DNA of 64,000 nucleotides, taken from assembly GCA_036426205.1 (NCBI GenBank), contig CM071573.1, forward strand, positions 46,491,789 to 46,555,788, in the 5' to 3' direction. The translations under genes were made by a program, and so were the position numbers. The DNA comes from Ascaphus truei. Taxonomy: Eukaryota; Chordata; Amphibia; Anura; Ascaphidae. Positions 11,377 through 23,023 of this stretch are shown piece after piece. The notes under the pieces were generated by a model that saw only the letters and a program-made list of their open reading frames with translations, did not search any database and was not told where the DNA came from. Each line of letters starts with the position of its first letter. The first letter of the stretch is position 1.

Positions 11377-13343
11377 GATCAGAAAACAAAAAGTTATTTA
11401 ATAGGGTAATGCAACATGTTGCTGGATAGATGAATTCTAAAGAATATCACAGAAGTGGCGAAAGATTTGACACTTAAGGTTATTTATAAAGTCTTCCAGG
11501 CTGCAAAACGATTGCAACAATTGCTGCACCAGAGCTCTAAAAAATAAAATTTAATTGGATTCAATGGGACCGTTTTTTTCTTCATACATGTGGTGCCTTT
11601 TTTTTTGCCCTACGTTTTGCAGCCAGAAGACTTTGATAAGTAGCTCTCTAAGATAATTCCCGCCTGGGAAAAGTATCCCCTACATGTAGATTACCATCAA
11701 GAAGATAAACAAAGGTCGACTTTCCCAATTGTGTTTTTGTGTAACAGTAGTGTCACAGGCGAAGAAAAGCCTCAATATGATCCTATTGCATAAGAAAAAT
11801 ATGCAATTAAAGTCAGAGTAAATGATGGGGTATTTATTGAAGTCTGACAGCTGTAGATAAGGTGAAAAGGGGGGGGGGGGGGAAACCAGCATCAGATCTA
11901 TTAATGAAAAGAATCCACCACATACCGTGAACCCCGTTTGTGCAGAAAGATGTTCTGTTTCCTGAAGTTACAGAGCCACTTGGACAAGAAACTGAGTTTA
12001 ACTGGATCAGAACTCGAGGGGTCTCAAGCAGAAAGAATAATAACAGTGTACTGTGATGGATCACTGTCTCTATACAGAACTCCTGTAATATCAACATCGG
12101 CACACAGCGACGTTCCCCCGTGTGTTACTCCAGTTTTCCTGCAGTGCAAACCCTCAGTACAATCATAGGAAGATACACCCTCTGCAGTTTAATGCAGTGA
12201 TTGTGCAGACCATGTTTTATCTTCATCCTCCCCTCCCCAAAAACTGGTACAAAGAAATGTTAAAAAAAAAAAAAAGGCAAAAATAAGAATATTATTCCCA
12301 CAGGACCCCGATAACAGCAGCTAATGTTAAAAGGCTACTACTCTATAAATGGAAATAGAATGTAGCGGAAATGTTTTTGTTTAGCTGTTCTCTGAGGATG
12401 TCTTTCTATCAAAGGATCTTCTATTCAGCAGAAGTAAAGTTATATCAGACGTTCAGGCTAACAAGTGCCGGATTTCTTTCTCCATGCTGCAGTAAATGTA
12501 CGAGGCAGGCGTGCGGGGACAGCCCCAGTCTTGGGCAGCACCGCAGCCGAGCCTAGCACATACTGATAGAAGATTGGCTTTAGACACCATTGATTAATAT
12601 CTTTGCTGTGACCATTGTGAAGATCATAGCTGATGTTTCATGCTTCACTGTCACACGCACTTTTGAAACGGCCAAACGTGTGCTGTGTCTCAGTCCCAGG
12701 CCGCCATGAGCTGCTGCCAGAACACGCCGTGCAGAGGGCTCCATTTACTATGGGAATACATCCTATATTTAGTAATGACCATTTTATAGAAATGATGCAG
12801 CTGTACTTAGAAATGAGGTGATATTTAAAGCAGCACTGTACACTGTGGGTTGCTGATTTTTTTATGCGGTGCTGTACTATTTCTGTTGAGTGATTATCCT
12901 TTCATGTCAAAAAATGATCTGTTCTTTAGATGTATTTGCACTCCTAACGCCCATGACCTGACCCCTTTTAGAACCCTGAGTGCTGGAAGGGCCGCACCCC
13001 ACCTCAAAGCACGGCCAGGTGACCACGGCGGGCCCTTTACCCGAAAACGGAAGATTTCTCCTCTTCCATCTCCCTTCTCTGCAGATCCCGCCCCCTGCGC
13101 TGCACAAGAATGCAGGAAGCCATTCCTTGGGCCTGTCAAAGCAACTTTGTCATGGGGCCCGAGGGCAAGAGCCCATAACATAGTGTCACCATGTGTCTAT
13201 GTCCAAAGATCAGGGATCTGTTGTACTGTATCTTGCACAATATGTTTTATGTTGAATGTCATAACTTGGGATATGCATCAATTGCACTTAAGTTTAAAAC
13301 AATTAAATAATTGTTTTGTGAAAACAGCAAAGTTTGTGACGCA
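11377..13343. other. No gene seen
   Basis: Contains a G run (11869-11882), an A run (12260-12274) and a GC-richer stretch at 12950-13190 with overlapping ORFs on both strands (for example 12850-13347 +, 165 codons). Those ORFs have mixed composition, no recognisable domain and no supporting splice context. Confidence 0.5.
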
Positions 13344-13347
13344 TTAA

Positions 13348-13648
13348 CCTTTTAAGTGCCTGATGGGCCACTGGCCAGGGGGATCTTCCTAGCAAAACTA
13401 TCAGGATTTTTGAACGTAGTTACTATGTCCGGGCCCCCCTGTCAGTGGCCTTGCAAGACTCCCTCTCTTTCTCAGCCCCTCTATTTCCTCCTTCCCCTTC
13501 TCACACATTCCCCATATATTACTCTCCCCACTTCCCCCTGTATCACTCGATGCCCCCCTTCTTTCCCTCAAAACACACACACACACACCTCTCCTCCTCT
13601 CCCCCCTCCCATCGGCAGCCCTGACTATATCCTGGGGCGCTCAAAGGG
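13348..13648. mobile_element. piggyBac-type MITE with TTAA target duplication
   Basis: The left end CCTTTTAAGTGCC and the right end GGCGCTCAAAGGG are inverted copies (10 of 13). Each is directly bordered by TTAA (13344-13347 and 13649-13652). TTAA targets and CCCTTTG-like ends are characteristic of piggyBac elements. The 301-bp interior is C/T-rich (13440-13610) with a short (CA)n run and no transposase frame. Confidence 0.75.
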
Positions 13649-13652
13649 TTAA

Positions 13653-14110
13653 AATGTAAGTGTGCAAGGTCACATGGCTCATTAAATGTCATTTGTTCCC
13701 ATTTTCACTAAATTGTCACAGAAACTGGCGAAATTCTGACACGATGAAAATATTGCACCCAAGTGACTAAAATTTCGGACAAATCTTTTAACAAATGTCA
13801 GAGAAGCACTTTAAGGTATTTGCAAATCCCGACTCGTAACGAACCTTTGTAGCTTGTGTTAAGAACATTTCTCTCGTCCACTTCCGAGTTCCTGCAGAAA
13901 TCTCTTATCTTTACCTCCGTGTCACAGACTGAGTGTGATAAACAGGAAACCCATTATCCAGTGAAACCATCTAAATGGCTGCACAGAGCAGGGATATTAT
14001 TTATACATAATGACTAGTTACTGTATTATCATTATTATGACATGTAAATGGGAATAAATGTGTAACAATGTGCCTCATATGCTCTGTATAACAGAACAGA
14101 TTAAAAAAAA
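13653..14110. other. No gene seen
   Basis: AT-rich with no exon-like ORF. It lies between two DNA transposon insertions. Confidence 0.6.
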
Positions 14111-14117
14111 AGACCTT

Positions 14118-14982
14118 GCTAATGGGCTTATTCACAAAGCAGTGGTAAAATCGGTGCATTTGCGTCCAACTATGGCAATTTTTTTACGGCTGATAAAAAA
14201 AAACGCACTTGTTTTTTGTATCCGTGCTATCAATCCTATAGCGCGATAGCAGATAGAAAAAAACTGCAGCTGTAAGAGCTGCATGGAGATGCTGCGTCTC
14301 CATGCACGGCTCTTACAGGCGATCGTGCATTAAAAATATTGATTTGATAATAGTGTACATGAGCAGGGGGTCTCCTGAGCTGGACCACGTTGATTTCAGC
14401 CTCGGGGACCCCCTGCTTCCCGAGTTACAGGCCTCGCTGTGGGGTGCCGGTATCTCCTCCAGTATTTAAATCCCACGGTGATGTGACGCGGACAATTTAC
14501 AAATGGTGGCGATGCTGGCACCCGATGCCCCATACCAGGGCCTGTAACTCAGGAAGCAGGGGGTCCCTGAGGCAGAAATCAAAGCGGTTAAGCTCAGGAG
14601 ACCCCTGCTCACGCACACTATTAAAAATTACATTAAAGCAGCTTCATTACCTTAGCGGATAGTTTATGCTTTTATGCATGTCTCCATCTCTTTTGCGCCA
14701 GCCTTCAGCTGGTGAAAAAAGATGGTGAGCTTTTATAGTACGATTCAGTTTTCACTGCTTTGTGAATAGCTGTTACAGGCAAAAAAAGGGTGGGTTTGCC
14801 ATTTTTTGGCCTATAGTACGAGTTTTTTGTCTCTGACTGTTTATGGGGGATACAAAACCATTATAGCAGGATACTGCACTGTTATCACTGCTTTGTGAAT
14901 AGCAGAGTAGGCAGTACCGCGCTATAAAGGAATTTATCACCCTCAAAACCACTTATCACTGCTTTGTGAAAAGGCACCTAAG
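14118..14982. mobile_element. Large nested foldback DNA element (Harbinger-like ends)
   Basis: The left terminus TGGGCTTATTCACAAAGCAGTG (about 14123-14143) and the right terminus CACTGCTTTGTGAAAAGGCACC (about 14955-14978) are inverted copies. Each is bordered by TAA, the target length and type of PIF/Harbinger elements. Inside are two further copies of CACTGCTTTGTGAATAGC (about 14752 and 14888). There is a 20-bp-arm hairpin at 14272-14322 around CATGGAGATGC. A second long inverted repeat (14352-14435 against 14541-14622) has arms carrying GGGACCCCCTGCTTCC and GAGTTACAGG. No transposase frame was seen. Assignment to Harbinger rests only on ends and target length. Confidence 0.65.
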
Positions 14983-14990
14983 TGTGAATT

Positions 14991-15284
14991 CATTAAGTTT
15001 GTATATTTTATAAGGTTACACAATATGCCACCAGGTTATAGTGGTACTTATTTGATCTATCTGCCTGTCTCCTTGTCTCATGTATAATGGATTAGGCGAC
15101 ATTATAAACTATTTGAGATGAAGGTGATGTCACATTGACTTAGTGTCAACATAAAAAAAAATATGAGTACTCAAAATGGTACTAAAACAATTCCTGTGGC
15201 GGGTCCTCAAACTCGTCCTGAAATCAGTCCAATGGCAAATAAAGAGAAGCATGCGTGGGAAGGTTTAACATTTACTTAACATAG
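14991..15284. other. No gene seen
   Basis: Short AT-rich stretch between two foldback elements. Confidence 0.6.
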
Positions 15285-15600
15285 GACAAGGCAGCATACC
15301 AAAAATACCCCCTGTGCCTGGATGTAGACCCCCAGGGCAATACTGTTCAGAAGCAGGTAGCAACTTGAAAATTCTTGCACCATTTATTGGGGAAACATGA
15401 TTATAATTAAAACGTTTCGAGCCGCCATAGTCTCTTCATCAGATCTGTGACTATCCCAGGGCGGACGGAAACGTAATTATCATCATGTCTCCACAGTAAA
15501 TGGTGCAGGAGTTTGCAAATTGCTACCTGCTTCTGAATAATACTGTCCTAGGATCTGCACCCAGGTATTTTTGGTGTGCTACCTTTTCCTATGCTATTGT
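15285..15600. repeat. Long inverted repeat (about 315 bp) with CGAAACG hairpin motif
   Basis: The left arm (GGCAGCATACCAAAAATACC ... CAGAAGCAGGTAGCAA ... TGCACCATTTA) reappears inverted in the right arm (TAAATGGTGCA ... TTGCTACCTGCTTCTG ... CAGGTATTTTTGGTGTGCTA). The arms meet near 15440. On the minus strand the centre reads CTGATGAAGAG...CTCGAAACG. No target duplication is clear. The design resembles the palindrome at 61593-61896, although the sequences differ outside the CGAAACG motif. Confidence 0.8.
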
Positions 15601-16419
15601 GGCCACACTGCAATAGGTTAACACCCTGTTTACTATTGGGTTTTTTTGTCAGCTAAATCCCTATTATCTAATATTATATTGTCATTTATTTACCAATGTT
15701 TCATTTCAAACACAGTGGCACGTTCACAGGGTGATGACAGATGAGTGCAGCTTTTATATTAAAACCCATTGCAGATCTTCCCCCGGATATCACAAAAACA
15801 TATTATACAATAACAATCTGTATATAAATAGGTAAGCACAAAAATGTAGTGTGTATAAAAATAAGTCATTTTGCCTTTGGATGGAGCAGGGCTAGAAAGA
15901 TGCCATAATTGTGCCACAAATCTGGGGCACACAAGGGAAATGCGTCCGTACCAAGTGCATATTTCTCTATTGCTGTCAGGAATGCAACGTTGTGGGCATT
16001 AGTTTCCCGTTTTCCTGGCACGCGACCGGACATACACGCGTCTCTCATAAGTATACAATCCCAACTCTGCAATTCTCTAACACGCACAATCAGACCCTCT
16101 CCTAACATATACTGTGTATATATATATATATATATTTAAAAGTTCAAATTGTTTTCAATCCGCGCTCTTGCTTCCTAAAGGGATCTTGTAGTAGATCTTC
16201 TCCTTCCTCTTGCAGCTCCTAGTGTGTGGAGGTACAACCCTCCTCCACCAACGTCCACCGCAGAGAAACTCCGTCAGTGGGCCAAGCACAAGAAAGAAAG
16301 AACAGAAGCGCACCAATGTAAGGAGATATGTTTTCAACAATACAATAATGAAGCAAGTAGTTACTTCCATATTAATAAAACACAGTCCAGTAAAAAATGC
16401 AGCCAGGCTCCGTATCATC
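15601..16419. other. No gene seen; contains (TA)n
   Basis: A (TA)n run lies at 16117-16136. Overlapping ORFs on both strands between 15866 and 16616 have no recognised domain. Confidence 0.55.
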
Positions 16420-16860
16420 ACATCAGTGTAACAGGAGGGATGGGGGGATGCTGTATTTGCACCAAATTTGCTTTCCTGTGTCTGTCGCCTCCTTGGAGCT
16501 GCCCTCCTGCCCCTTTGGAATCCCAGCATCAAATGATGCCACAATGTCACCAATGTGACGTCGTACGGCGGTGCATTGCCATGGAAACGCGGCATCATTA
16601 CATCATTAGACGTCACTTTGCCATGGCAACGAGACTCTGTGTGACGTCACTGTGGGGGTGTCTGCAGCGTCATTTGATGCCAGGATTCCAAAGGACCATG
16701 AGGGCGGCAGAAAGGAGACGACCGACACAGGCAAGTAGCTTCCCATCAGGTCCGATAGGCCTGACAGCGCGGCAAAATTATATGGGCGCAGAAATGTTCG
16801 CCGCCCCACAAATTTTGCCACTTTAGGCCCAGGCCTAATGGGAAATCTGACACTGCCCCT
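16420..16860. repeat. GC-rich CpG-containing repeat-like block
   Basis: This block contains CATCAAATGATGCC, GTGACGTC, TTGCCATGG and GTCATTTGATGCC, close in vocabulary to the interior of the hAT element at 5102-5414. The right border holds GGCCTAATGGGAAATCTGACA. No clean terminal inverted repeat was found, so it may be a truncated DNA element. The 200-codon ORF at 16224-16826 overlaps a minus ORF of similar length and is probably a composition artefact. Confidence 0.4.
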
Positions 16861-17552
16861 TGCCTCTGCTGTCTCCTAATGATCACACATGTTGTAATTT
16901 TAAAAGTGGTACCCCGAAGCTGACACACTGGCCCATTGCACTACTGCACAGAAATTGCATCTATTAGGAAGGAACAAAGACCCACTACAGAAATCCAGGC
17001 ATGAGACACAAACATGCAACAATGCCCCACTGTCTAGACATTTTGAGACACCTCATTAATATTGAACAGCTGCTCTTACAGATAAAGCTAAAATGTACCA
17101 AAGCAATTAAAGTTTTCTATCATCATCTTGGTTTCCATCATCTTTCTAGTTTGGCTTCTCTCACCCTTGAAGAGTCTGTGCAAACCGTTCATGCAAACAG
17201 CAATGTGAGCCAGGGTAATGTACCTGCCCAAATCACACATGATGGATAAGACATGATGTTCAGATCGTTAAATAATTCAGAATTCTTATGCAGTAATATA
17301 CTTATAAATGAGTATCAGGAGAACAAGCTGTCTCTTAACACAGTAGTTATTAAGCATTTCATTATTGTGGACCACTTAATAATCTTGTGAAGACCACCAT
17401 ATTTACATCTCTGCTCATTAGAATATTGAAATTGTATTTAAAAAAAAATTGTAACAATACTGGACCTGGATGTAAAATCCCTTCTCAGCACTGATGTAGG
17501 CAGAGGTAAGAGTGCCATAGTGATATAGAAGGGTATTTAGGTATAAAATGCA
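16861..17552. other. No gene seen
   Basis: AT-rich with an A run near 17438. No repeat ends and no exon-like ORF. Confidence 0.6.
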
Positions 17553-17554
17553 TA

Positions 17555-17953
17555 CACTGGCGACACACTTTATTCGAGCTCGGCTAGTCCCACGAATTCG
17601 GGTATACCCGGGTGTATTGAGGTTTGTGACTGTTTTCTGCCCGAGTGCATTGAGGTATTTTCCAGGCAGGGATTGAAGCATTTTATTCCCGCTGGCTGCA
17701 ATACTGCACAGTATATATATATATATACTGCATTACAATTCATGAATTTATGCCATCTGGTAGACACGCGAAGCATTGCAGCCTATTAAATCCTAATCAT
17801 TATCATTAAACAGATCAGCCGCCCGTCAGCCAGGCATGAACCCAGGCTGGGAAGGCAAACGCAATGGGGCTTGTCAGAGGTGAGGAGCGGCGCATTCCAG
17901 GTATCTGCCAGGTACATACTGGGTATTTGCTCGAATAAAGTGTGTCGGTGCAG
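17555..17953. mobile_element. Tc1/mariner-type MITE (399 bp) with TA duplication
   Basis: The left end CACTGGCGACACACTTTATT continues to CGAGC. The right end GCTCGAATAAAGTGTGTCGG continues to TGCAG. Eighteen or more bases of the inverted ends match exactly. TA flanks both sides (17553-17554 and 17954-17955), as expected for Tc1/mariner targets. The interior has CCCGGGTGTATTGAGG, a (TA)n run at 17712-17726 and no transposase frame. Confidence 0.75.
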
Positions 17954-17955
17954 TA

Positions 17956-18776
17956 GGTACATTGGTGCTCAGGTGGAATATGAAAATGCCTATTGGGTCT
18001 TTATTCAGAATGCTGTGAAACAGCTTCTCTGTGCTGGGCAACATTTTAGTACCATTTCATTTTAATGGAGCTGAACTCTTCCATAACATTGGGAAGTGGT
18101 TGTACAGCATATGAGGTTACAGATGCTTTTGCTCTGAAATGCAGACTGCCAAATACAGTTTGATATTTGTAAAGCATCAGGATTCTAGTGAATTCAAACT
18201 GTCACCCACCTATAGAGGAATTTAACAATGTCACTATTATAACATATGTGGTCCTAGTTTTACTTCACGGCATGGAAAGCATGATCTGTTACATTAAAAG
18301 TTCCACCCCTTTTACGCTATGCATCTCTTGCAGAGGTTCCCACACAGCTCCCTGTTAAATCCATGTGCTGTGACTGGGAGAAAGTGAGAACATAAGTTGT
18401 TGAAGGACAAGACGAAGGTTGAGTGCATGCCTAACCTAATTTAGAAAGACAAAGTTCCAAAGTATCCAATATAAATGAAATACTGATACCAGCTAGTCAT
18501 GAATCACAGTGAGTATGTCACTTCTCTGCCTCTTAGGAGTTTTATTTTATAAGTGTATTTCCAAAGGCAAGAATTTGGATATCCCCAAAGTAGTTGTAGA
18601 AAGTCAGTCACAGCCCATTACCACCATGATCAGTGAGATGTCTGTGTCCTAATCCCCAGAGGAGATCTTTAAGAAACAAGACTCCACACAACACTGAACA
18701 CTTAAGCACAGGTATCACACAACTTTGAAGCCACGTATCCGTATATGTGAAGCAAAGTTGTGGACACTATGGGGTC
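17956..18776. other. No gene seen
   Basis: AT-rich sequence with short ORFs only. Confidence 0.6.
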
Positions 18777-18890
18777 ACTACGGCTACTTGTTCAGGATTC
18801 AGACCCAGGTGCCATGCGGAATGACTGTACTCCAAATCCAACATAAGCATTTGAGGGTTTATTCAATAAATAATTAACAATAACCGGTAT
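18777..18890 (+). repeat. Dispersed repeat, copy 1 (matches 47098-47205)
   Basis: CTACTTGTTCAG, GACCCAGGTG, GACTGTACTCCAA and TAAGCATTTGA occur in the same order at 47105-47165. This shows a dispersed repeat whose family I cannot name. Confidence 0.65.
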
Positions 18891-20034
18891 CATATTTTTT
18901 TAGAATAATATATAAAGAACAGATATTTAAATCGAAAAATTCACCATTGCTGCAATATTGAACTAACTAAAATTACCTCCACTGCATAGCAATTCTTTGA
19001 GGCCAATACATTTTGACTTACTGTCCAAACATCATCATTTAACCCGTTTGCCATGTCTACTGAAGCAGTGGAAAAAGTACTAGTAGTCTCATTTATCGTG
19101 GAGAAGGGCGGATTTGCCAGAGGTGGAGCTGGCTTTTAATGCACTAACAGGAAAGTTTCTCATATTGGTCATTCTTAATGCCACAGGGTTTCTTTTGGTC
19201 TACGCTACTTTTGGTGGGAGACTGTTCCGTGGATGTCATGCTCATTGAGTGTCTACCACACCTTAATCAATGTGTGATCCTTGTACTGGTACTGTACTTC
19301 TTCCTCACTGAAAGATGCTTCACTTCTGTGCTTTATTGATGGCTTTGAGGCATTTGAAAGTTTCTTGTCGCACTCACACTTTCACCGACTATCTCTATAC
19401 ACTTGAGTTATCGAAAACAAATTTCTATTGGGAAACAATGAAACAACCCCTTTGCTACAAAAAGGGGTCAACACTACATTGTAATGCAGGCCCCATAAGT
19501 TACTATATTGTGAGCCCTTTGTGCTATGGTTTATCATGCTGGTAATGACAACACTGAGCACTACTTTATATGCCATTATGTATGTGCTAATTGAACATTG
19601 AGGTACAGAACAAAGTATGCAGGGTACATTCACATCCAGGTACAATCTATTATCAGCCTGTTCCAGACACCTGAACATCACACCGAGTGCAGCACAATGC
19701 AGGCACAAAGCCTTCTGGGTAAGTGCAATGCAAACAAATTCAGAAAGTCAAGAATCATTTTCAGTTCCACGCAGCACCCAGAATTAGACAGAGTGCTCCC
19801 TCTAGTTCTCATCGGTATAGCTTGATTCATAATTTAGCAATGTGACTGCTCCCTACAGCACTCTATAAAATATCCAATACTCATTAATATGCCCACAACC
19901 CCCATGCTAACCTTGTGCAGCATCATTGGATCGCTGCACGGTATTAACCTCACACTGAAACAACTTTAGTAATTCCATTTAACTCTTTAGTGCTTTGGGA
20001 ATGCTAATGCTACCTGCTTTTTTATCATAGAAGG
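18891..20034. other. No gene seen
   Basis: AT-rich with overlapping short ORFs on both strands at 19315-19708, none with a recognisable domain. Confidence 0.6.
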
Positions 20035-20040
20035 AACTAC

Positions 20041-20245
20041 ACACCTCTTTTTTTCTCTCCCCCCACCCTTTTTTTCTCACTCCCCCCCTCTCTTTCCTCC
20101 CTCTTTCTCACTCCCATTTACTGCCCCTCATCTCACTTTCCCTATCTCTCTCTCCCTCATCTCATACTCCTCTCACTCCCTCCCTGTATTTCTCCTGCTC
20201 CTCCCCCCCTGGAATCTCCCCATGCCCTCTCACTCTTCCCCCTCT
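20041..20245. repeat. Polypyrimidine low-complexity tract
   Basis: Long C/T-only runs (CTCTCTTTCC, CCCCACCC, CTCACTCCC). Similar tracts occur inside repeats at 13440-13610, 23440-23650 (inverted) and 47400-47600, so they may be part of one family. Confidence 0.75.
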
Positions 20246-20620
20246 CTAAGGTCGAGTCCATGGTGCAGGCGCGTGATGGAGCGCATGGCCCCGCGCACAC
20301 CTGTCAACCGAGTGATCTGTAGACTACAGATCCTCTGGACAGGGAGGCGTGGCCAATGATGTCAGGGAGCTGGTTCGCCCTCATTGGACGAACCACTCAC
20401 GTGACCCAGCCACCGCGAGACAGACAAAAAACCCTGTCTCGCGAAAAAACAGCTGCGCCGACACTCACTGTGGACGTGAGCACAGACCTCAATGTGTTTG
20501 ATCGCGCCATGCCATCAGTCGCCTGCCCGGTCGTGCTCAGCATGGAAGCGCACTAAGAATTCCAGGCAAACTTCTGGCACGCGCCAGACCCTGAACGTGG
20601 CATAGAGTGTTGCACAAGGA
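20246..20620. repeat. GC-rich foldback element, family with 51993-52275
   Basis: Contains GGTTCGCCCTCATTGGACGAACC (near 20373-20395), itself a palindrome. It is flanked by a GAGACAGACAAAAAACCCTGTCTCG palindrome (20418-20443) and CpG-rich ends. The TGGTTCG(C/T)CCTCATTGG core is shared with 51993-52275. The 66-codon ORF here is not supported as a gene. Confidence 0.5.
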
Positions 20621-22380
20621 AGACATAAGGGGGAGATTAAGGTAGAGAAAGTGCAAACAGAAGCTTGTTTCGAAGCTTCATTTTATGTTTGTATTTGCAA
20701 ATTGTTAACCAGAAAATATATATTTTAAAACAGACACAAACAGATATACAGAATTTGATCTCATTAAATCAGTGCGTCATGTACAGTGTCTCCTACTGAC
20801 TCTCCCCAAATCGTAGCTCATGATCACGGTACACAATTTGAGCAAAGACCTGATACATTGATGCAAAGAGACAAGAGCAAAATGATGCCATTTCCATTAA
20901 TGTTGCTCCAAATTTGCCTTGATACACCACCAGTGTAATTTAAGAGTTGAAACAGTTAATTTATGGGATGTCGGAAAACTAAACTTTGAGGTTTATCCTA
21001 CTGTGGTCCTCCTGTATTTGTGCTGGAGCACTCAACATATGTGCTTGTATGTTTAAAATATTGTAGAAAATACAAAAATTGCTCCCATACCACTCCCTCA
21101 ATATTAAATGGTGTCTTTTATAAATGATATATTACATTAAAATGTAAATATCAAATGTAAATTATTATTAAATAAGTAGGCCTTCTGATCGTTCTTTAAA
21201 GTTGTTTTTGAAATGTAGACTGTCATTTTCTACCCCTCCGGCACTGAGGTGGTTAACCAAGCACAGCGCAGGAAGGTAAAAATAAACGCCGGATTGATTT
21301 GGAAAATCAACACTGAATTTTTAAAGACGGTGACTAACAGGGTTCATCAAGCTGTCATATTTCACAATAGAAAAGCATGTTAATGACGGGTAAAATTGCA
21401 TGAAATAATTCATGGCTTGGTGTCCACGTCCATTAAAGACAGGAGCTCGTTACACCGCTCTTACAAATGCTGAGGAAGTGCAGGGTTTTCAGGTCAGGGA
21501 TCTCACAGGTCAGTAACGATGCTGAAAGCTTCCAATTAGGCAGAGGGAAAGACACCTTGTACCCACAGTGGCCCCAGACTGAACAGAGAAGGGCGGAATT
21601 CTGCCATTGGGGCTCATTGTTTTTATACAATGTTCAACAGCAACAGAACACAAGAACAGTCCTTTTTATGCATATGGATCATTTACTTGTAAATTATGGA
21701 AACTGTGTGGGCAATGCCCTACTGGTAATTATTATCACTGTGTGTCCATACTGTAGCTAGACAACCAATATGTGGTTAGGTTAATGAGGTCTGGATGGAA
21801 TATGTTGTTACGTACTCTACCCTTCTCATTTGCTTTTCCTAGTTGGTTTTCTGACATTGAGGGGTAGTGTACAGATTCATGTAATTATATTATTACGGTG
21901 GGCAAATGTAGTCACTTCCTTTCTCAAAATCCCAGCTGAACATACTGTAAAAACTTTTAAAGTTTCAAAAATATTTTAAATATTTATACTCATCTGAATC
22001 TGCTTATAATGAGCACAATTTCCCACCACGATTGAACATTACCATTTCACCATAATTATCTCATTTTGGGGCACATGGATCATGTTATCACACCCATTCT
22101 GGCGTTAACTCCCATTGACGGGTGTTAACGCCAGGAGGAGGCCAATAACCCGTACTGACACTTGGTCCATGTGCTCATATGGCAACCTCGAAATCACTGA
22201 GAAAATTGTACTTTAATGGATAAGCATTACATTTTATTAATGAGACGTCATTGAAGTTTATGAGACCCTGATGCTAAAGATCCGTGAGTCTGGCTCCAAA
22301 TCAGTGAGACTCAAGAAATCGGTGAGCTGACATGTCTGTACTTTGGTACTCATTCCCAACATATAACAAAAAGCAAGATT
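20621..22380. other. No gene seen
   Basis: About 1.8 kb of AT-rich sequence. The ORF pair at 21433-21760 has no recognisable domain. Confidence 0.6.
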
Positions 22381-22690
22381 CAGTCTTGAGTCACAGAATC
22401 ATCCCTTAAGGTTGGAGGAAAAGAGATTTCACCGGCAACAAAGGAAAGGATTATTTACCATAAGGGCAGTTAAAATGTGGAATTCATTACCCATGGAGAC
22501 TATGATGGCAGATACAATAGATTTGTTCAAAAAAACGGTTGGACATCTTTTTAGAAAGGAAGGGTGTTTAGGGATAGACCTTCCTGTAAATACAAATATA
22601 GGAGAAGTATCTGTTGTCTAAATTTAGCATAGATTGAACTCAATGGATGGATGTCTTTTTTCAACCTCATCTACTATGTAACTATATACA
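22381..22690 (+). mobile_element. CR1-like LINE 3' end, copy 1
   Basis: A 5'-truncated LINE end with an open C-terminal remnant (22412-22621) containing RAVKMWNSLP followed by an acidic DTIDLFKK and HLFRKE. This is the layout of the C-terminus of CR1 ORF2, whose family pattern is FTVR...WN.LP....A.....FK. The non-coding tail ends TCAACCTCATCTACTATGTA then ACTATATA. The same tail appears inverted at 55726, so orientation and family agree. It lacks the reverse transcriptase and is a dead copy. Confidence 0.7.
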
Positions 22691-23015
22691 GTAATGTGAC
22701 ATAGACCAAAGTTTTCACTGTTTTTCAAGCTAGGGTCCCCTACTTGGTAGCATGTGATGAATACACAGGTGTGTTGAATCCCAATGGGGTGAGAAGAGGG
22801 AACCTGTGATATAATTAAATCAAATCTTAATGATGTGATTTTATTCTTTCATATATTATTCTCCTCTCCTACTCTATAAACTGCATTGTTAAAATGATGA
22901 TGTTATCCAGCCGCTGTTAACCGATTGGGTTTTTAGGGACTTGTAAATTTCAATTATTAATATGCCTATACCCTCCACTGTTCCTTCCCATTTGGATTAG
23001 TCCTCTGACCGGTGC
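22691..23015. other. No gene seen
   Basis: AT-rich spacer between the CR1 end and the next DNA element. Confidence 0.6.
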
Positions 23016-23023
23016 TGTGATGT

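Noticed and set aside
12850..13347. 165-codon plus ORF with overlapping minus ORFs
   Set aside because: Open in several frames because of GC content. No homology, and codon use is not protein-like.
16224..16826. 200-codon plus-strand ORF
   Set aside because: Overlaps an open minus frame in a GC-rich repeat-like block. No domain, no splice support.
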